DNA of 64,000 nt from HLUCCA09 sp038745585 (GCA_038745585.1 JBCDLH010000010.1:96032-160031); one strand, 5' to 3'. Counted from the stretch's first letter, positions 25,333 to 34,968 are shown. Program-made: numbers and translations. Notes: generated from the letters alone by a model not told the origin.

Positions 25333-26895
25333 TCATTCGGCTGAAAGCTGGTGCAGATCGAAAAAGGACCCACGCGCAATCGGCGCTCCCAAGATGGACG
25401 CATCCGGCCGCTCTTTTTCGGGATCGAAAAGGATCAGAACGTGGGTGTAAAAGCTGCGCCAATCGTGCAGGTAGCTGCCATCGTCGAAGAGGCTTAGGCC
25501 GGCGTGCTGCGGACGAAGGACGCGCCAGTCGAGCGGGAATGGCTGCGTGTGATCGCGCGCCGCATAGTCCGGCAGAGGCGAGAGCGAATTGCCACCGGTA
25601 AACATGCCCGTCCAGTAGGTGCCTTGGTCGCGCAGAATGTAGGACGCCGAATGGGAATGCAGAATTATCGTGTGTGCCATATCCGCCCGGGCGACAAGGA
25701 GGCGATCAGACGGTGAAAGGCCCGATGTCGCTTCCCTTACTTCGCGGACCTCGCTTTCATGGGCCCGCCATTGGTGCGACAGCCAAAACGTTTTGACGGC
25801 GAGGGCGGCGATGATTGCCATGGCAAACGAGAGCGACGCTCGATGCTGAAGGTCGATCCGAGTGGCAGCGATAAGGGTTGCCACGACGAGTACTGGAAAC
25901 CGAATGTTCGAGAAATAGACACCCGAAAAGTTGTAGGGCGCGACCAGGGCGATCGTGATCAGAAATGGAGCAATGGCGCGGATGCGCGGGTCGATCCGAA
26001 TAGCGTGACCGGTCTGTTTGAGCCCTGCTATGATCGCGAGGAAGGCAGCAAGGCTGAGTGCGGCAGCGATAAGGGCCGTTCTCGACCAAATGATATTTCC
26101 GAACCCGGCAAAGGGCGACAGCACTGTCATAAGCAATTCGGGCAAACCGCCATAGGCGAAGAGTGCTGTTTCGATTTCGGGCGAGGCCGCAAGCGCGGAC
26201 ATCGTGTGCCACGCCGGGATTGCGGCGAGACCGAGCAAGAGCAGGCCGGTCAAGAGCGTCTCGCGCGCGTCGCGGAGCCGCCAGAGCCGCTCCAGTTCAA
26301 GCAGGCCGATGGTCAGCAACAGAAACCCGAACGCGTAGAGATGGAGCAGGTATAGGACAAGTATCGCTGGCCAGAGGGCGATGAGGCGCAGTGCCGTGCG
26401 ACGCCCAGCGAGCGCAAACCAGGCGGCGAGAACGATGAGCGCCGCAGGGATCGCCAGCACGAAATTCTCAAAGCCGTAGGCCCATGCCATGTGGTGCATG
26501 ATCAGGGCAGAGATCAGCGGCCAGACCGAGAAGCGCCCCCAGATCGCGCGGTGGAGTAGGAGCGTGCCGAGGACGACGCCGACGCTCGAAACCTGGATCA
26601 GGACCTTTTGTGTGAGGCCCGGGTCGGCGCAGGCCAAAGGCAGGGTATGGATCAATTCGGACGCGAGGTTGGGCACCAGTTCCAATGCATAGGCGTAATA
26701 GCGGCCGATCTCACTGGCACCTACAGCGGCGCATTGCAGGATGTGCCTTGCAAGATGGTTAGGCCAGTCAACGAGGGGCGGCGTGTCATGGGCCCAGAGC
26801 TGGAGGTTGAGACCAAGGATCGCGGCAAGCGCCAGGACGACAATCCAGGGCTCAGCGTAGCTCTTGGCCCGGCTTTGGAGGCTCGTCTCGCTCAT
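25333..26895 (-). CDS. Polytopic membrane protein, possibly a GT-C-like glycosyltransferase
   Basis: 520-residue protein with about ten hydrophobic segments and short loops. The N-terminal loop after the first helix (THDTPPLVDWPNHLARH in outline: acidic residue, aromatic, His) resembles the first periplasmic loop of GT-C glycosyltransferases, where the catalytic acid sits, but I recognise no named family. It is the last gene of the leftward sugar cluster, 21 bp after the acyltransferase, which suggests a role in transferring or polymerising a lipid-linked sugar. A flippase-like role is an alternative. Confidence 0.6.
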   Translation of the reverse strand: MSETSLQSRAKSYAEPWIVVLALAAILGLNLQLWAHDTPPLVDWPNHLARHILQCAAVGASEIGRYYAYALELVPNLASELIHTLPLACADPGLTQKVLIQVSSVGVVLGTLLLHRAIWGRFSVWPLISALIMHHMAWAYGFENFVLAIPAALIVLAAWFALAGRRTALRLIALWPAILVLYLLHLYAFGFLLLTIGLLELERLWRLRDARETLLTGLLLLGLAAIPAWHTMSALAASPEIETALFAYGGLPELLMTVLSPFAGFGNIIWSRTALIAAALSLAAFLAIIAGLKQTGHAIRIDPRIRAIAPFLITIALVAPYNFSGVYFSNIRFPVLVVATLIAATRIDLQHRASLSFAMAIIAALAVKTFWLSHQWRAHESEVREVREATSGLSPSDRLLVARADMAHTIILHSHSASYILRDQGTYWTGMFTGGNSLSPLPDYAARDHTQPFPLDWRVLRPQHAGLSLFDDGSYLHDWRSFYTHVLILFDPEKERPDASILGAPIARGSFFDLHQLSAE

Positions 26896-26916
26896 CGGTT
26901 CTAGCCGCGGGCCTGC

Positions 26917-27483
26917 TTAGGCCGCACCCTCGGCAGCGAGGTAGGCCTGCTCCAAGGCGAGAAGATCCTGTCGACGATCCCGCAGCCGCCGGGCGGGGCA
27001 GCCGGCATAGATCCCCCAGGGCTCGGTCGAGCGCGTGACCAGAGACATCGCGCCGATGGCGCAGCCCTCGGCCACCTCTACCCCCGGCAGAATCACGCTG
27101 TTCGTTCCGACAATGACGTGCCGCCCCAGCGCCGACCTTGCCTTGATCTCGCGCTTATACGCGGCCGGGACGGTCGGGCCCGTCATCGTGGCGCCGGTGT
27201 AGTCGTCGCTCTGGCTCATGAATTTGACGCCATAAGCCAAGGTCGCGAAGTCGGCGAGGTCCACACCCGGCATGCCGCCTGCGACATGGCACAGGGCGGA
27301 GATCATGACATTGCGCCCCATCGTGACGCGGCCCGAAAGCGTCGAGAAATCATCAACCCGGCAATTGTCGCCGAGTCTGATCAGGGGCGCGTCATAGATC
27401 GCGGCCTTGTCGCTGATCCTGACATTGGCGCCCAAGCTCGCAAAGCCCATTGCGTCGAGCGCCTCTCTGCTCAAATAGCCCAT
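26917..27483 (-). CDS. Hexapeptide-repeat (left-handed beta-helix) acyltransferase
   Basis: 188-residue acyltransferase of the LbetaH superfamily. Repeated [I/V/L]-G-x4 hexads run from about residue 20 to 160 (RLGDNCRVDD; VIVGTNSVILPGVEVAEGC; CAIGAMSLVT), ending with the usual AGCPARRLR. The His in SALCHVAGG is a candidate for the active site. Beside a DegT aminotransferase and an epimerase, N-acetylation of an amino-deoxy sugar nucleotide is the likeliest reaction, as in FdtC-type enzymes. It lies 4 bp after the glycosyltransferase gene. Confidence 0.82.
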   Translation of the reverse strand: MGYLSREALDAMGFASLGANVRISDKAAIYDAPLIRLGDNCRVDDFSTLSGRVTMGRNVMISALCHVAGGMPGVDLADFATLAYGVKFMSQSDDYTGATMTGPTVPAAYKREIKARSALGRHVIVGTNSVILPGVEVAEGCAIGAMSLVTRSTEPWGIYAGCPARRLRDRRQDLLALEQAYLAAEGAA

Positions 27484-27487
27484 CGGC

Positions 27488-28474
27488 CTATTCCACGACG
27501 GAAAGACCGGAGAGCCGCGAGGCAGGCTCTGTCACGGCAGTGCGGGCCTTGGCCGGCGACAGGCGTTCGCGGGTGACATAGCCAGGCCTGCGCTTTACCT
27601 CTTCAGAGATGCGGCCAACATAGAGACCTACCATGCCAATCATCACCATCTGCACGCCCCCGAGGAAGTAGATCGAGACCATGATGCTGGCCCAGCCTTC
27701 GATCGCGTAACCGAAGAAGAACGCGCGGAATAGGATCACGCAGCCAAAAAGCAGCGCCGCGACCGTCACCACGAGGCCGATGGAAAGCGTCAGGTCGAGC
27801 GGCTTTGTCGAAAATGACAGAACGATGTTTTTGGCAAAGCGCAGGCGCTTGAAAAGGTTGTAGGATGGTGCGCCGGCGAAACGCGCACCATGCTTGGCGC
27901 GGATGCCCACGCGTTCGAAGCCGAGCCAATCGACGAGACCGCCATAGAACCGCCCGCCTTCGGAGAGCTCCTGATAACGGGTAAGCACCGTGCGAGAGAT
28001 GATGGAGAAGTTGCCATGGGCGCCGTCATAGGCGGTGTCGGTAAGGCCGCGCAATGTCCGGTAGAACATGCGCTGCGCGGCCATGTAGAGCTTGCCCTCC
28101 GGCCGGTCCTCCCGTTCCACAAAAACGACGTCGTGGCCCTCTTGCGCTTTGGCGTAAAGATCGGGAATGACTTCGGGCCGATCCTGCAGGTCTCCGTCGA
28201 GAACGACGACCCAGTCGGCGTCCGCCGCATCGAGGCCCGCTGTAATCGCGGTGTGTTGTCCGAAATTGCGGGACAGGCGGATGCCCTCGATCCGCGGATC
28301 GCGCGCGGCATGGGCCTTGAGACGCGGCCAAGTCTCGTCCCTGGATCCGTCATCGACGATGAGGATCTGGTGGTCGGGGCTGATCCCTTCGAGCGCAGCG
28401 CTCAGGCGCGTGACGAGTTCGTCGATGTTGGGCGCCTCATTCAGAACGGGCACAACGCAAGCGATATGGGTCAT
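27488..28474 (-). CDS. Family 2 glycosyltransferase, polyprenyl-phosphate type (GtrB/ArnC/DPM1-like)
   Basis: 328-residue inner-membrane glycosyltransferase. The GT-A domain has VPVLNEAPNIDELV, ILIVDDGSRDET and the DxD-bearing VVLDGDLQDRPEV. Two C-terminal membrane helices (about residues 230-300) anchor it, the layout of GtrB and ArnC, which attach a sugar to undecaprenyl phosphate. The donor sugar is probably the product of the adjacent epimerase and aminotransferase. Gaps to neighbours are 13 bp (epimerase) and 4 bp (acyltransferase). Confidence 0.88.
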   Translation of the reverse strand: MTHIACVVPVLNEAPNIDELVTRLSAALEGISPDHQILIVDDGSRDETWPRLKAHAARDPRIEGIRLSRNFGQHTAITAGLDAADADWVVVLDGDLQDRPEVIPDLYAKAQEGHDVVFVEREDRPEGKLYMAAQRMFYRTLRGLTDTAYDGAHGNFSIISRTVLTRYQELSEGGRFYGGLVDWLGFERVGIRAKHGARFAGAPSYNLFKRLRFAKNIVLSFSTKPLDLTLSIGLVVTVAALLFGCVILFRAFFFGYAIEGWASIMVSIYFLGGVQMVMIGMVGLYVGRISEEVKRRPGYVTRERLSPAKARTAVTEPASRLSGLSVVE

Positions 28475-28487
28475 CTCCCTGGGCGCC

Positions 28488-29585
28488 TCACAAAAGCCGG
28501 CCGTTGAGCTCGACCTCTTGAAGGATCGACTTGGCCTCTAAGAGATGGCGATACCAGCCGACCGTGGAACACCGCGGACCGTTCTCGATCTGGCCGAGCT
28601 TGAGCCCTTCGTAGATCTCGCGCACGCCGTACTCGATGTCGAACTCTGCCTCAAAGCCCAGATCGCGCTTCAGCTTGGTAAAGTTCACCGCGTAGTTCCG
28701 GCGGTCAGGGTCGTCCGGCGCGATCTGGAGCTGGATCGGGAACGGGAGAACCTCGCGCACGATGGCAGCGATGGTCTTTACCTGGAAATTGCCGATGCCG
28801 ACATTGTAGGCCCCGCCGCCGACCGTCTCCGCCTCGGCAGTGGCGAGCGTGATGAGGGCGCGGGCGACGTCCTTGACGTGAACAAGCGGCCGCCACTGCC
28901 GTCCACCGCCCATAACCGTGATCTGACCGTTGTCGAAGGCCGATAGCGTCATCAGGTTGACCACCAGATCGAACCGCATGCGGCGGGAAAGGCCGAACAC
29001 AGTGGCGTTGCGCAAGGCGCAGGTGACAAACCCGCCCGAGTTCATGTCGCGCACGGCCTCCTCACACTCAAAGTTTGACTTGGCATAGATGCTGAGCGGA
29101 TTTGCAGCGCTCTCCTCGTCGCAAAGGCCCTGCTCGGCGGCGCCGTAGATCGAGCAGGTCGAGGACATGACGTAGCGCGCGACGCCGGCCGCTTTGGCCT
29201 TGGCGGCAAAGTGTCGGCGACCGGAGGAGTTGATCGCCCAGGTCAGCTCCGGCTCGAGATCGCCGGAGGGGTCGTTGGAGAGCGCGGCGAGGTCGAGCAC
29301 GATGTCCACCCCCTCGAAATCGCTCTCCTGCGCGTCGCGAATGTCCTTTTTGACGAGGTGCAGGTCGTCATCTTGTGGGCGGAAGCCGTTGATCAGGGTC
29401 TTCTCGCCGAAAAAGAAGCGGTCGAAGGCATGAACCTTTGCGCCCTGCTCCAGCAGCATGTCTGTCAGCACGCAGCCGATATAGCCTCCGGCGCCGGTCA
29501 CCAGAACGGTTTTGCCAGTGAGCGCTCTGCCGGAGCCATTGACGACCCCATTGCCATTGCCGTTGCCGTTATGGGTGCCGGTCAT
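28488..29585 (-). CDS. NAD-dependent sugar epimerase/dehydratase (extended SDR)
   Basis: 365-residue extended short-chain dehydrogenase acting on nucleotide sugars. NAD-binding motif VTGAGGYIGCVL (about residues 28-39) and the STCSIYG catalytic-serine region are present. At the YxxxK site it reads Y-A-K-S-N, so the usual lysine is Asn, with a Lys two residues after the Tyr instead. The first 20 residues are a low-complexity Asn-Gly run ending in SGRALTGKT. The start overlaps the aminotransferase stop by 4 bp. Product and substrate cannot be told from sequence. Confidence 0.85.
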   Translation of the reverse strand: MTGTHNGNGNGNGVVNGSGRALTGKTVLVTGAGGYIGCVLTDMLLEQGAKVHAFDRFFFGEKTLINGFRPQDDDLHLVKKDIRDAQESDFEGVDIVLDLAALSNDPSGDLEPELTWAINSSGRRHFAAKAKAAGVARYVMSSTCSIYGAAEQGLCDEESAANPLSIYAKSNFECEEAVRDMNSGGFVTCALRNATVFGLSRRMRFDLVVNLMTLSAFDNGQITVMGGGRQWRPLVHVKDVARALITLATAEAETVGGGAYNVGIGNFQVKTIAAIVREVLPFPIQLQIAPDDPDRRNYAVNFTKLKRDLGFEAEFDIEYGVREIYEGLKLGQIENGPRCSTVGWYRHLLEAKSILQEVELNGRLL

Positions 29586-30787
29586 GTCGCGATCCGATCT
29601 TCTGCTGAGAGGTCAAGTGCGCCGAAAATCGCGGCGACGGCATCGATCACGCGCGCTTGCTCGGCCTCTGTCAGGCCGGGGAAGAGGGGCAGGCTAAGCG
29701 TGCGTTCGCCCCAATTGTAGGCATTGGGGAACCGCTCCGGTGGGTGAGCGTACTTCGCCTGGTAGTATCCCATCGTCGGGACCGCGCGGTAGTTTACGGT
29801 GGCGCCGATGCCCGCGGTGTTTAGCCCATGCATGACGCGGTCGCGCGCTCCAAACGGCGCCGCGATGGCGAAGAGGTGGTGGGCGGATGTGCCGCCAGAG
29901 ACGGGGCGGACCATCGTCATGCCTGGCGTCTCGGCAAAGGCGGCGCGGTAGCGGGCGACAAGCGCTTCGCGGATCTCGCGCCGTTCGCCGACCGAGGCGA
30001 TCTGATCGGGCAGGAGGCAGGCGAGGAGGTCTGGGAGGTTCGCCTTGGTGCCGAGACGCTCCATCTCCCAATGGCGGTAGAGCGCCCCCTCGAACCGCTT
30101 GTCGGCGCCGGCGCTCATCCCGTGAAGGATGGTCTGGCGTATCTCGGCCATCAGAGCGGCGTCGTTCGAGATAATCGCACCCCCTTCCCCGCAGGTGACG
30201 TTCTTCGTGGCATAGAAGGAAAAAATCGCCGCGTCGGACAGAGCTCCGGGACGTGCGCCCTTTAGTGCGCTCTCAAAGGCATGGGCGCAGTCTTCGATCA
30301 AGAAGATCTCTGGCCCGGCGATGGCGCGCAGGCGGCGCATATCGATCATCTGCCCGTAAAGGTGCACGGGAATGATCGCCTTGGTCTTCGGTGTGCGCGC
30401 AGCGGCGATCGCGTCGAGGTCCATCAGCAACGTCTCTGGGTCCACATCGACAAAGACTGCCGTGGCGCCGACAAGCTCGACGACGTTCGCGCTCGCAATA
30501 AAGGTCATCGCTGGTACGATGACCTCGTCCCCTGGCCCGATGCCAAGAGCGAGGAGGACGGCAACCGCTCCGTTTGTCCAGCTATTGGTCAGCTTGGCGT
30601 GGGCGGCGCCGAAATAGTCGCAGAGCTGTGCCTCGACGTCGCGCCCGACCTGTCCCGAGGTCAGTATCGGTGTTCCGAGCACGGCGGCAACTTTCTGCGC
30701 CTCACCCGCATTGAGGGCGTGCCGGAAAAACGGAACGCTCGGTGGCGCGGCTTCGGCTATGTCCGGCGGCGAGGTCTGCTGGTTCAT
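29582..30787 (-). CDS. DegT/DnrJ/EryC1/StrS family PLP aminotransferase
   Basis: 401-residue sugar aminotransferase using PLP. The Schiff-base lysine lies in FSFYATKNVTCGEGG, the cofactor aspartate in IEDCAHAFES, and the N-terminal family start reads PILTSGQVGRDVEAQL. The ATG at 30787 gives a normal family N terminus; the frame stays open to 30925 but that part is not conserved. First gene of the leftward cluster of five, which together fit making, acylating and transferring an amino-deoxy sugar to a surface glycan. Flagellin glycosylation is also possible. Confidence 0.92.
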   Translation of the reverse strand: MNQQTSPPDIAEAAPPSVPFFRHALNAGEAQKVAAVLGTPILTSGQVGRDVEAQLCDYFGAAHAKLTNSWTNGAVAVLLALGIGPGDEVIVPAMTFIASANVVELVGATAVFVDVDPETLLMDLDAIAAARTPKTKAIIPVHLYGQMIDMRRLRAIAGPEIFLIEDCAHAFESALKGARPGALSDAAIFSFYATKNVTCGEGGAIISNDAALMAEIRQTILHGMSAGADKRFEGALYRHWEMERLGTKANLPDLLACLLPDQIASVGERREIREALVARYRAAFAETPGMTMVRPVSGGTSAHHLFAIAAPFGARDRVMHGLNTAGIGATVNYRAVPTMGYYQAKYAHPPERFPNAYNWGERTLSLPLFPGLTEAEQARVIDAVAAIFGALDLSAEDRIAT

Positions 30788-31239
30788 CGGGTGTGCGGCC
30801 CTGCGGTGGTCTGTCCTGGGGGCAGATGCGCGCAAGCGCGCAACGCAGCCCCTGCGCGTCTTTTTGCTGCATGACTGGCAAAGAAGGTCTGAAGATGGCA
30901 GAAATTGTGACTTCGAAGGGCACAATCGACTGCTGCGGGAGACCTTTGGTCGCGGATCGAGAACATCGCAATCCGACCTCCAAGCTCAAGGGAAAGCGGA
31001 GCGCTGTGCCTCAGAACGAGCAAGCCGGGTGGTCTGCGCACGGCTCCATCGACTGGAGCCAAAGCAGAGACTCATTCGACCAATACGCTCGGCAACGCAC
31101 GCGCATGGCCCGCCTCTTTGTCATATGCGCGCACATCGCCCTGCGCGGAACCGCGGCCATGAACTGTCCTGCCGCGTGTGGCGGGTACATGTTTCATGGT
31201 ATCACCGCAGGGGGCGATTCACAGCGCGGGAGAGGGCTG
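30788..31239. other. Divergent intergenic region between the sugar cluster and the ATPase operon
   Basis: 452 bp between the leftward aminotransferase and the rightward ATPase B gene. The B-subunit frame is open through it but lacks family character until 31240. Both promoters must lie here. I see no strong palindrome. It would also hold one scar of whatever rearrangement put the B gene first in the operon. Confidence 0.6.
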
Positions 31240-32601
31240 ATGGTGCGCGATCTGGTCCGGTACTCCCGGGTCCTCGAAATCGTGGGAGATACGATAAAGA
31301 TCGCCGTGCCAGAAGAGCAAGCCGGCGCGACAATTGTCCGTTTCGGCGACCTTGCGGTGATCGAGGCGCAGGACGGGGCAAAATCTCTGGCGCAGGTCAT
31401 CCATATCGACCGGAGCGTTGTCACGCTCCAGGTGTTTTCAGGGACCAAGGGTATCTCCACGCGGGCGACGGCCACGTTCCTCGGGCACCCGATGCAAACG
31501 CCCTACTCCGACAACATCTTAGGGCGCGTCTTCGATGGGGCGGGCACCCCGATTGATGGCGGGCCGGACCTGTCGTCAGAGCCGCGCTTTGACATTGGTG
31601 GACCGTCCGTCAACCCGGTGGAACGCGTCGTGCCGAGGCGGATGATCCGCACCGACGTGCCGATGATCGACATTTTCAACACGCTGGTCGAAAGCCAGAA
31701 AATCCCGATCTTCTCGGTGTCTGGCGAGCCGTTCAACCCGTTTCTCGCGCGGATCGGGATCCAGGCGGATGCCGATATCGTCGTCTTTGGGGGGCTCGGC
31801 CTGATCTTTGACGACTTCCACACGTTTCGGCAGAGCTTCGAGGACGCCGGTGTGTTTTCGCGGACTGTCATGTTCGTCAATCAAGCGTCCGACCCGCTGG
31901 TCGAACGTCTGCTTGTGCCGGACATGGCGCTTGCCGTCGCTGAGAAGTTTGCCGTCGAGGAGGGCAAGCGCGTGCTCGTCTTGATGACAGACATGACCGC
32001 GTATGCCGATGCGATGAAGGAGGTCGGCATCAGTCAGGAGCGCGTCCCGTCGAACCGCGGCTACATGGGTGACCTCTATTCGCAACTTGCGCGGCGCTAT
32101 GAGAAGGCGTGCGACTTTGCTAAGGGCGGTTCGGTCACAATCCTGACCGTGACGACGATGCCGGGCGATGACGTCACGCATCCGGTCCCCGACAATACCG
32201 GTTACATCACCGAGGGGCAGTTCTATCTCCATGGCGGCGTGATCGACCCGTTCGGGAGCTTGTCGCGGCTCAAACAGAACGTCATTGGCAAGGTCACCCG
32301 CGAGGATCACGGCCAGATCATGAACACAATGGTCCGGTTTTACTCGGAAGCTCGCGATGCCGCGCAGAAGCAAGCGATGGCATTCGAGCTGTCTGCCTAT
32401 GACGAGCAGGTCTTGAAGTTCGGCGCGCTCTTTCGCGAACGTTTCATGGATATCGAAGTGTCCTTGCCGCTCGAAGAGGCTCTGGATCTCGCCTGGCAAA
32501 CCCTCGCGGAATGCTTCGCGCCCGAGCAACTCCTGATGAAACAGTCGATTGTCGAGACATACTATCCAAAGGGCAAAGATGGCGCGCTTGCAGCTCAATA
32601 A
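31240..32601 (+). CDS. atpB: V/A-type ATP synthase subunit B
   Basis: Non-catalytic nucleotide-binding subunit of the V1/A1 head. From ATG 31240 (AGAGGG 6 bp upstream) it has 453 residues, the usual length. Family blocks are VFDGAGTPIDGGP, MIDIFNTLVESQKIPIFSVSG and TEGQFYLHGGVIDPFGSLSRL. The Walker A position is degenerate (SGEPFNPFLARIG), as expected for B and unlike A. First gene of the operon here, although B normally follows A. It overlaps subunit D by 23 bp. Confidence 0.96.
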   Translation: MVRDLVRYSRVLEIVGDTIKIAVPEEQAGATIVRFGDLAVIEAQDGAKSLAQVIHIDRSVVTLQVFSGTKGISTRATATFLGHPMQTPYSDNILGRVFDGAGTPIDGGPDLSSEPRFDIGGPSVNPVERVVPRRMIRTDVPMIDIFNTLVESQKIPIFSVSGEPFNPFLARIGIQADADIVVFGGLGLIFDDFHTFRQSFEDAGVFSRTVMFVNQASDPLVERLLVPDMALAVAEKFAVEEGKRVLVLMTDMTAYADAMKEVGISQERVPSNRGYMGDLYSQLARRYEKACDFAKGGSVTILTVTTMPGDDVTHPVPDNTGYITEGQFYLHGGVIDPFGSLSRLKQNVIGKVTREDHGQIMNTMVRFYSEARDAAQKQAMAFELSAYDEQVLKFGALFRERFMDIEVSLPLEEALDLAWQTLAECFAPEQLLMKQSIVETYYPKGKDGALAAQ

Positions 32602-33175
32602 GTCGTCGCTCGCCCGGGAGAGAGGGCAGCTTCGATCCTATGAACGGTTCTTGCCCTCGCTCGACCTTAAGCGTCAGCAATTGATGGGCGAACGGGCGAA
32701 GGCGGAGGCTCATATAGCGGCGTTGGAGGCGCAATTGGAGGTGCTTGCCAAGCAGGTGGGAGACGACCTGCCCATGATGGCGAATGAGGACATCGACCTC
32801 GACGGTCTGGTCCGCCTCAAAGACTACACGCTCGGCGAAGAGAACGTTGTCGGCACGCGACTCCCGGTTTTGGAAGGGATCGTTGTCGAGGTGGCGCCCT
32901 ATTCCGCGATGGCAAAACCGCATTGGGTCGACGATGTCGCGCGGTTTTTGCGCGATATGCTTGAGGTGCGGGTTCGGGTGGAGGTCGCGAAAGCCAGGGT
33001 CGCGTTGCTCGACGCCGCCGTAACAACGATCACCCAGCGCGTAAACCTCTTCGACAAGGTGCTGATCCCGACGGCGCGCGCCAATATCAAGCGCATTGCG
33101 ATCTATCTTAGCGATGAAGAGCTTTCTGGTGTCGTTCGCTCCAAGATCTCCAAGCGAAAGCGCGCCGTGGGATGA
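32579..33175 (+). CDS. atpD: V/A-type ATP synthase subunit D (central stalk)
   Basis: Central rotor shaft coupling the catalytic head to the membrane ring, like F-type gamma. It has 198 residues from ATG 32579 and is almost wholly alpha-helical. The N-terminal LNKSSLARERGQLRSYERFL and the C-terminal helix VNLFDKVLIPTARANIKRI (19 residues) carry the D-family pattern. It starts inside the last 23 bp of B and overlaps subunit I by 4 bp, so translation of the three is coupled. Confidence 0.93.
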   Translation: MARLQLNKSSLARERGQLRSYERFLPSLDLKRQQLMGERAKAEAHIAALEAQLEVLAKQVGDDLPMMANEDIDLDGLVRLKDYTLGEENVVGTRLPVLEGIVVEVAPYSAMAKPHWVDDVARFLRDMLEVRVRVEVAKARVALLDAAVTTITQRVNLFDKVLIPTARANIKRIAIYLSDEELSGVVRSKISKRKRAVG

Positions 33176-34968
33176 GTATTGCGGCGCTGAAGAAAGTGAC
33201 GCTCGCTGGCAAGCGCGAGGATAAGCGCGCTGCAATGGCACATTTGCAAGCGCTCGGTTGCGTTCATGTCCTGCCCCTTGCACAGGAGCGGCCTGTTCCA
33301 GAGGAGGCGCAGACCCGCCGCGCGGACGAAGCGTATAAGGCGCTGCGCTTTCTGGCGGAGGTCGAAGGCGAGCGGCGGCAGGTCACGCGGGACCCCGCGT
33401 TTGATGTGCAAGCTTTCGTCGAAGAGGTGCTGGACCTGCGCCAGAAGCTCCGCGAGGTCGGCGACCGGCGGGACTTCTTAGAGCACCGGATAACGGCGCT
33501 GGAGCCTTGGGGCGACCTCGTTTTCCCCGACAAAGCGGATCTGGGCGGCACTCTTTTCTGGTTCTACGTGCTGCCGCGCAAGGAGCAGGCGGCCCTCGAC
33601 GCGCTTTCTTTGCCCTGGGAGATCGTCGGCGACGACCCGAGACACCTCTACGTCGTTGTTCTGTCTGCCGAAGAGCCTGATGCCGATCTGCTTCCGGTGC
33701 CTCGCGTGCGAACGGGCAGTGCGCCGCGCGCGCGCCTGATCGAAGAGCTGGAAGGCGCGGAAATCCAACTTGAAAGCTTGCGCGCAGAACGCATCGCGCT
33801 CACGCGGTATCTCACGCTCTTTCGCGCAAACCTTTCCGAGGCCGAGACCAAGGCGGAGCTCGTCTTCGCCTTGGGCCAGACCTGGGATGACGACGCGATC
33901 TTCGTCGTCCAGGGCTGGGCGCCAGCGAGGCGTGTCAGCGCAATTGCCGAGTATGCGACCGGCGCCGGGCTCGCGCTTGTGATCGACGAGCCTGCGTGGG
34001 ACGAGACACCGCCGACGCTCCTCGATCAGCCCGAACAGGCTGCGGCAGGTGTCGATCTCGCCATGTTCTACCAAGTTCCGGCATATCGGTCGTGGGATCC
34101 GAGCGTGCTTCTGATCGCCTCCTTTGCTGTGTTTTTTGCAATGATCGTCGCGGATGCAGGCTACGGCCTTGTGATCCTGTTAGGGTTTCTCCTCGGCTGG
34201 CGCCGGCTGAACGCGACACCGCGCCAGAGGGCATGGCGCAGGCTCGGGCTGGTCCTGGCGGGCGGCACCATCGCTTACGGCGTTCTCGTCGGCTCCTACT
34301 TTGGGACAGCGCCGCCGGCGAACACGCTCCTGGGGCAGATGGCTGTCATAAGTCTCACCGATTTTGACACGATGATGCGGCTCTCGATCCTCATTGGCGT
34401 GGCGCACATCGTCTTTGCCATCGCCATGAACGCGTGGTCGATGTGGGGGCGGCGCGCATCGGTGGCGCAGCTCGGCTGGATCGGAGCGATCCTCGGCGGG
34501 CTCCTCCTCTGGCTCGGCGAGGAGGGCAGCGCGACCTACCTACTTGGCGTAGTTTTCTTGGCGGCAGGGCTTCTGGCGGTCGTTCTCTTCACGAGCGAGC
34601 GACCGGTCACGCGACCTTTGGATTGGCTCTGGCGCGCGCTCGACGGCCTACAGGCATTGAGTGGGGCAATGGGGGCATTTGGGGACGTCCTGAGCTATAT
34701 GCGCCTCTTCGCGTTGGGCCTCGCCTCAGCCTCGCTCGCACTGACGTTCAACGACCTTGCTCTGCAGGTGATCGATGCGGTCCCCGGGATCGGCCTTCTT
34801 TTGGGGCTCGTCATCCTGTTGATCGGGCATGTGCTGAACTTCGGCCTCGCGATGATGAGCGGCGTCGTGCATGGGCTGCGGCTCAATTACATCGAGTTCT
34901 TCAAATGGGGCTTGCCGGGGGAGGGCGTGGCCTTCCGTCCGCTCGCTCGAAAGGAGGTCCAGGAATGA
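33172..34968 (+). CDS. atpI: V/A-type ATP synthase subunit I (membrane stator, a-like)
   Basis: Stator membrane subunit providing the ion half-channels. It has 598 residues: a cytoplasmic N-terminal half with coiled coils (about residues 1-300), then about eight membrane helices, starting VLLIASFAVFFAMIVADAGYG. The helix near FGDVLSYMRLFALGLASASL carries the essential arginine (S-Y-M-R-L-F), and GHVLNFGLAMMSGVVHGLRL follows. The family's bipartite layout is complete. It overlaps D and K by 4 bp each. Confidence 0.95.
   Translation: MSIAALKKVTLAGKREDKRAAMAHLQALGCVHVLPLAQERPVPEEAQTRRADEAYKALRFLAEVEGERRQVTRDPAFDVQAFVEEVLDLRQKLREVGDRRDFLEHRITALEPWGDLVFPDKADLGGTLFWFYVLPRKEQAALDALSLPWEIVGDDPRHLYVVVLSAEEPDADLLPVPRVRTGSAPRARLIEELEGAEIQLESLRAERIALTRYLTLFRANLSEAETKAELVFALGQTWDDDAIFVVQGWAPARRVSAIAEYATGAGLALVIDEPAWDETPPTLLDQPEQAAAGVDLAMFYQVPAYRSWDPSVLLIASFAVFFAMIVADAGYGLVILLGFLLGWRRLNATPRQRAWRRLGLVLAGGTIAYGVLVGSYFGTAPPANTLLGQMAVISLTDFDTMMRLSILIGVAHIVFAIAMNAWSMWGRRASVAQLGWIGAILGGLLLWLGEEGSATYLLGVVFLAAGLLAVVLFTSERPVTRPLDWLWRALDGLQALSGAMGAFGDVLSYMRLFALGLASASLALTFNDLALQVIDAVPGIGLLLGLVILLIGHVLNFGLAMMSGVVHGLRLNYIEFFKWGLPGEGVAFRPLARKEVQE

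Noticed and set aside
30742..31239. N-terminal extension of the ATPase B frame by about 165 codons
   Set aside because: No family similarity, and a good ribosome site and normal B-subunit start are at 31240.
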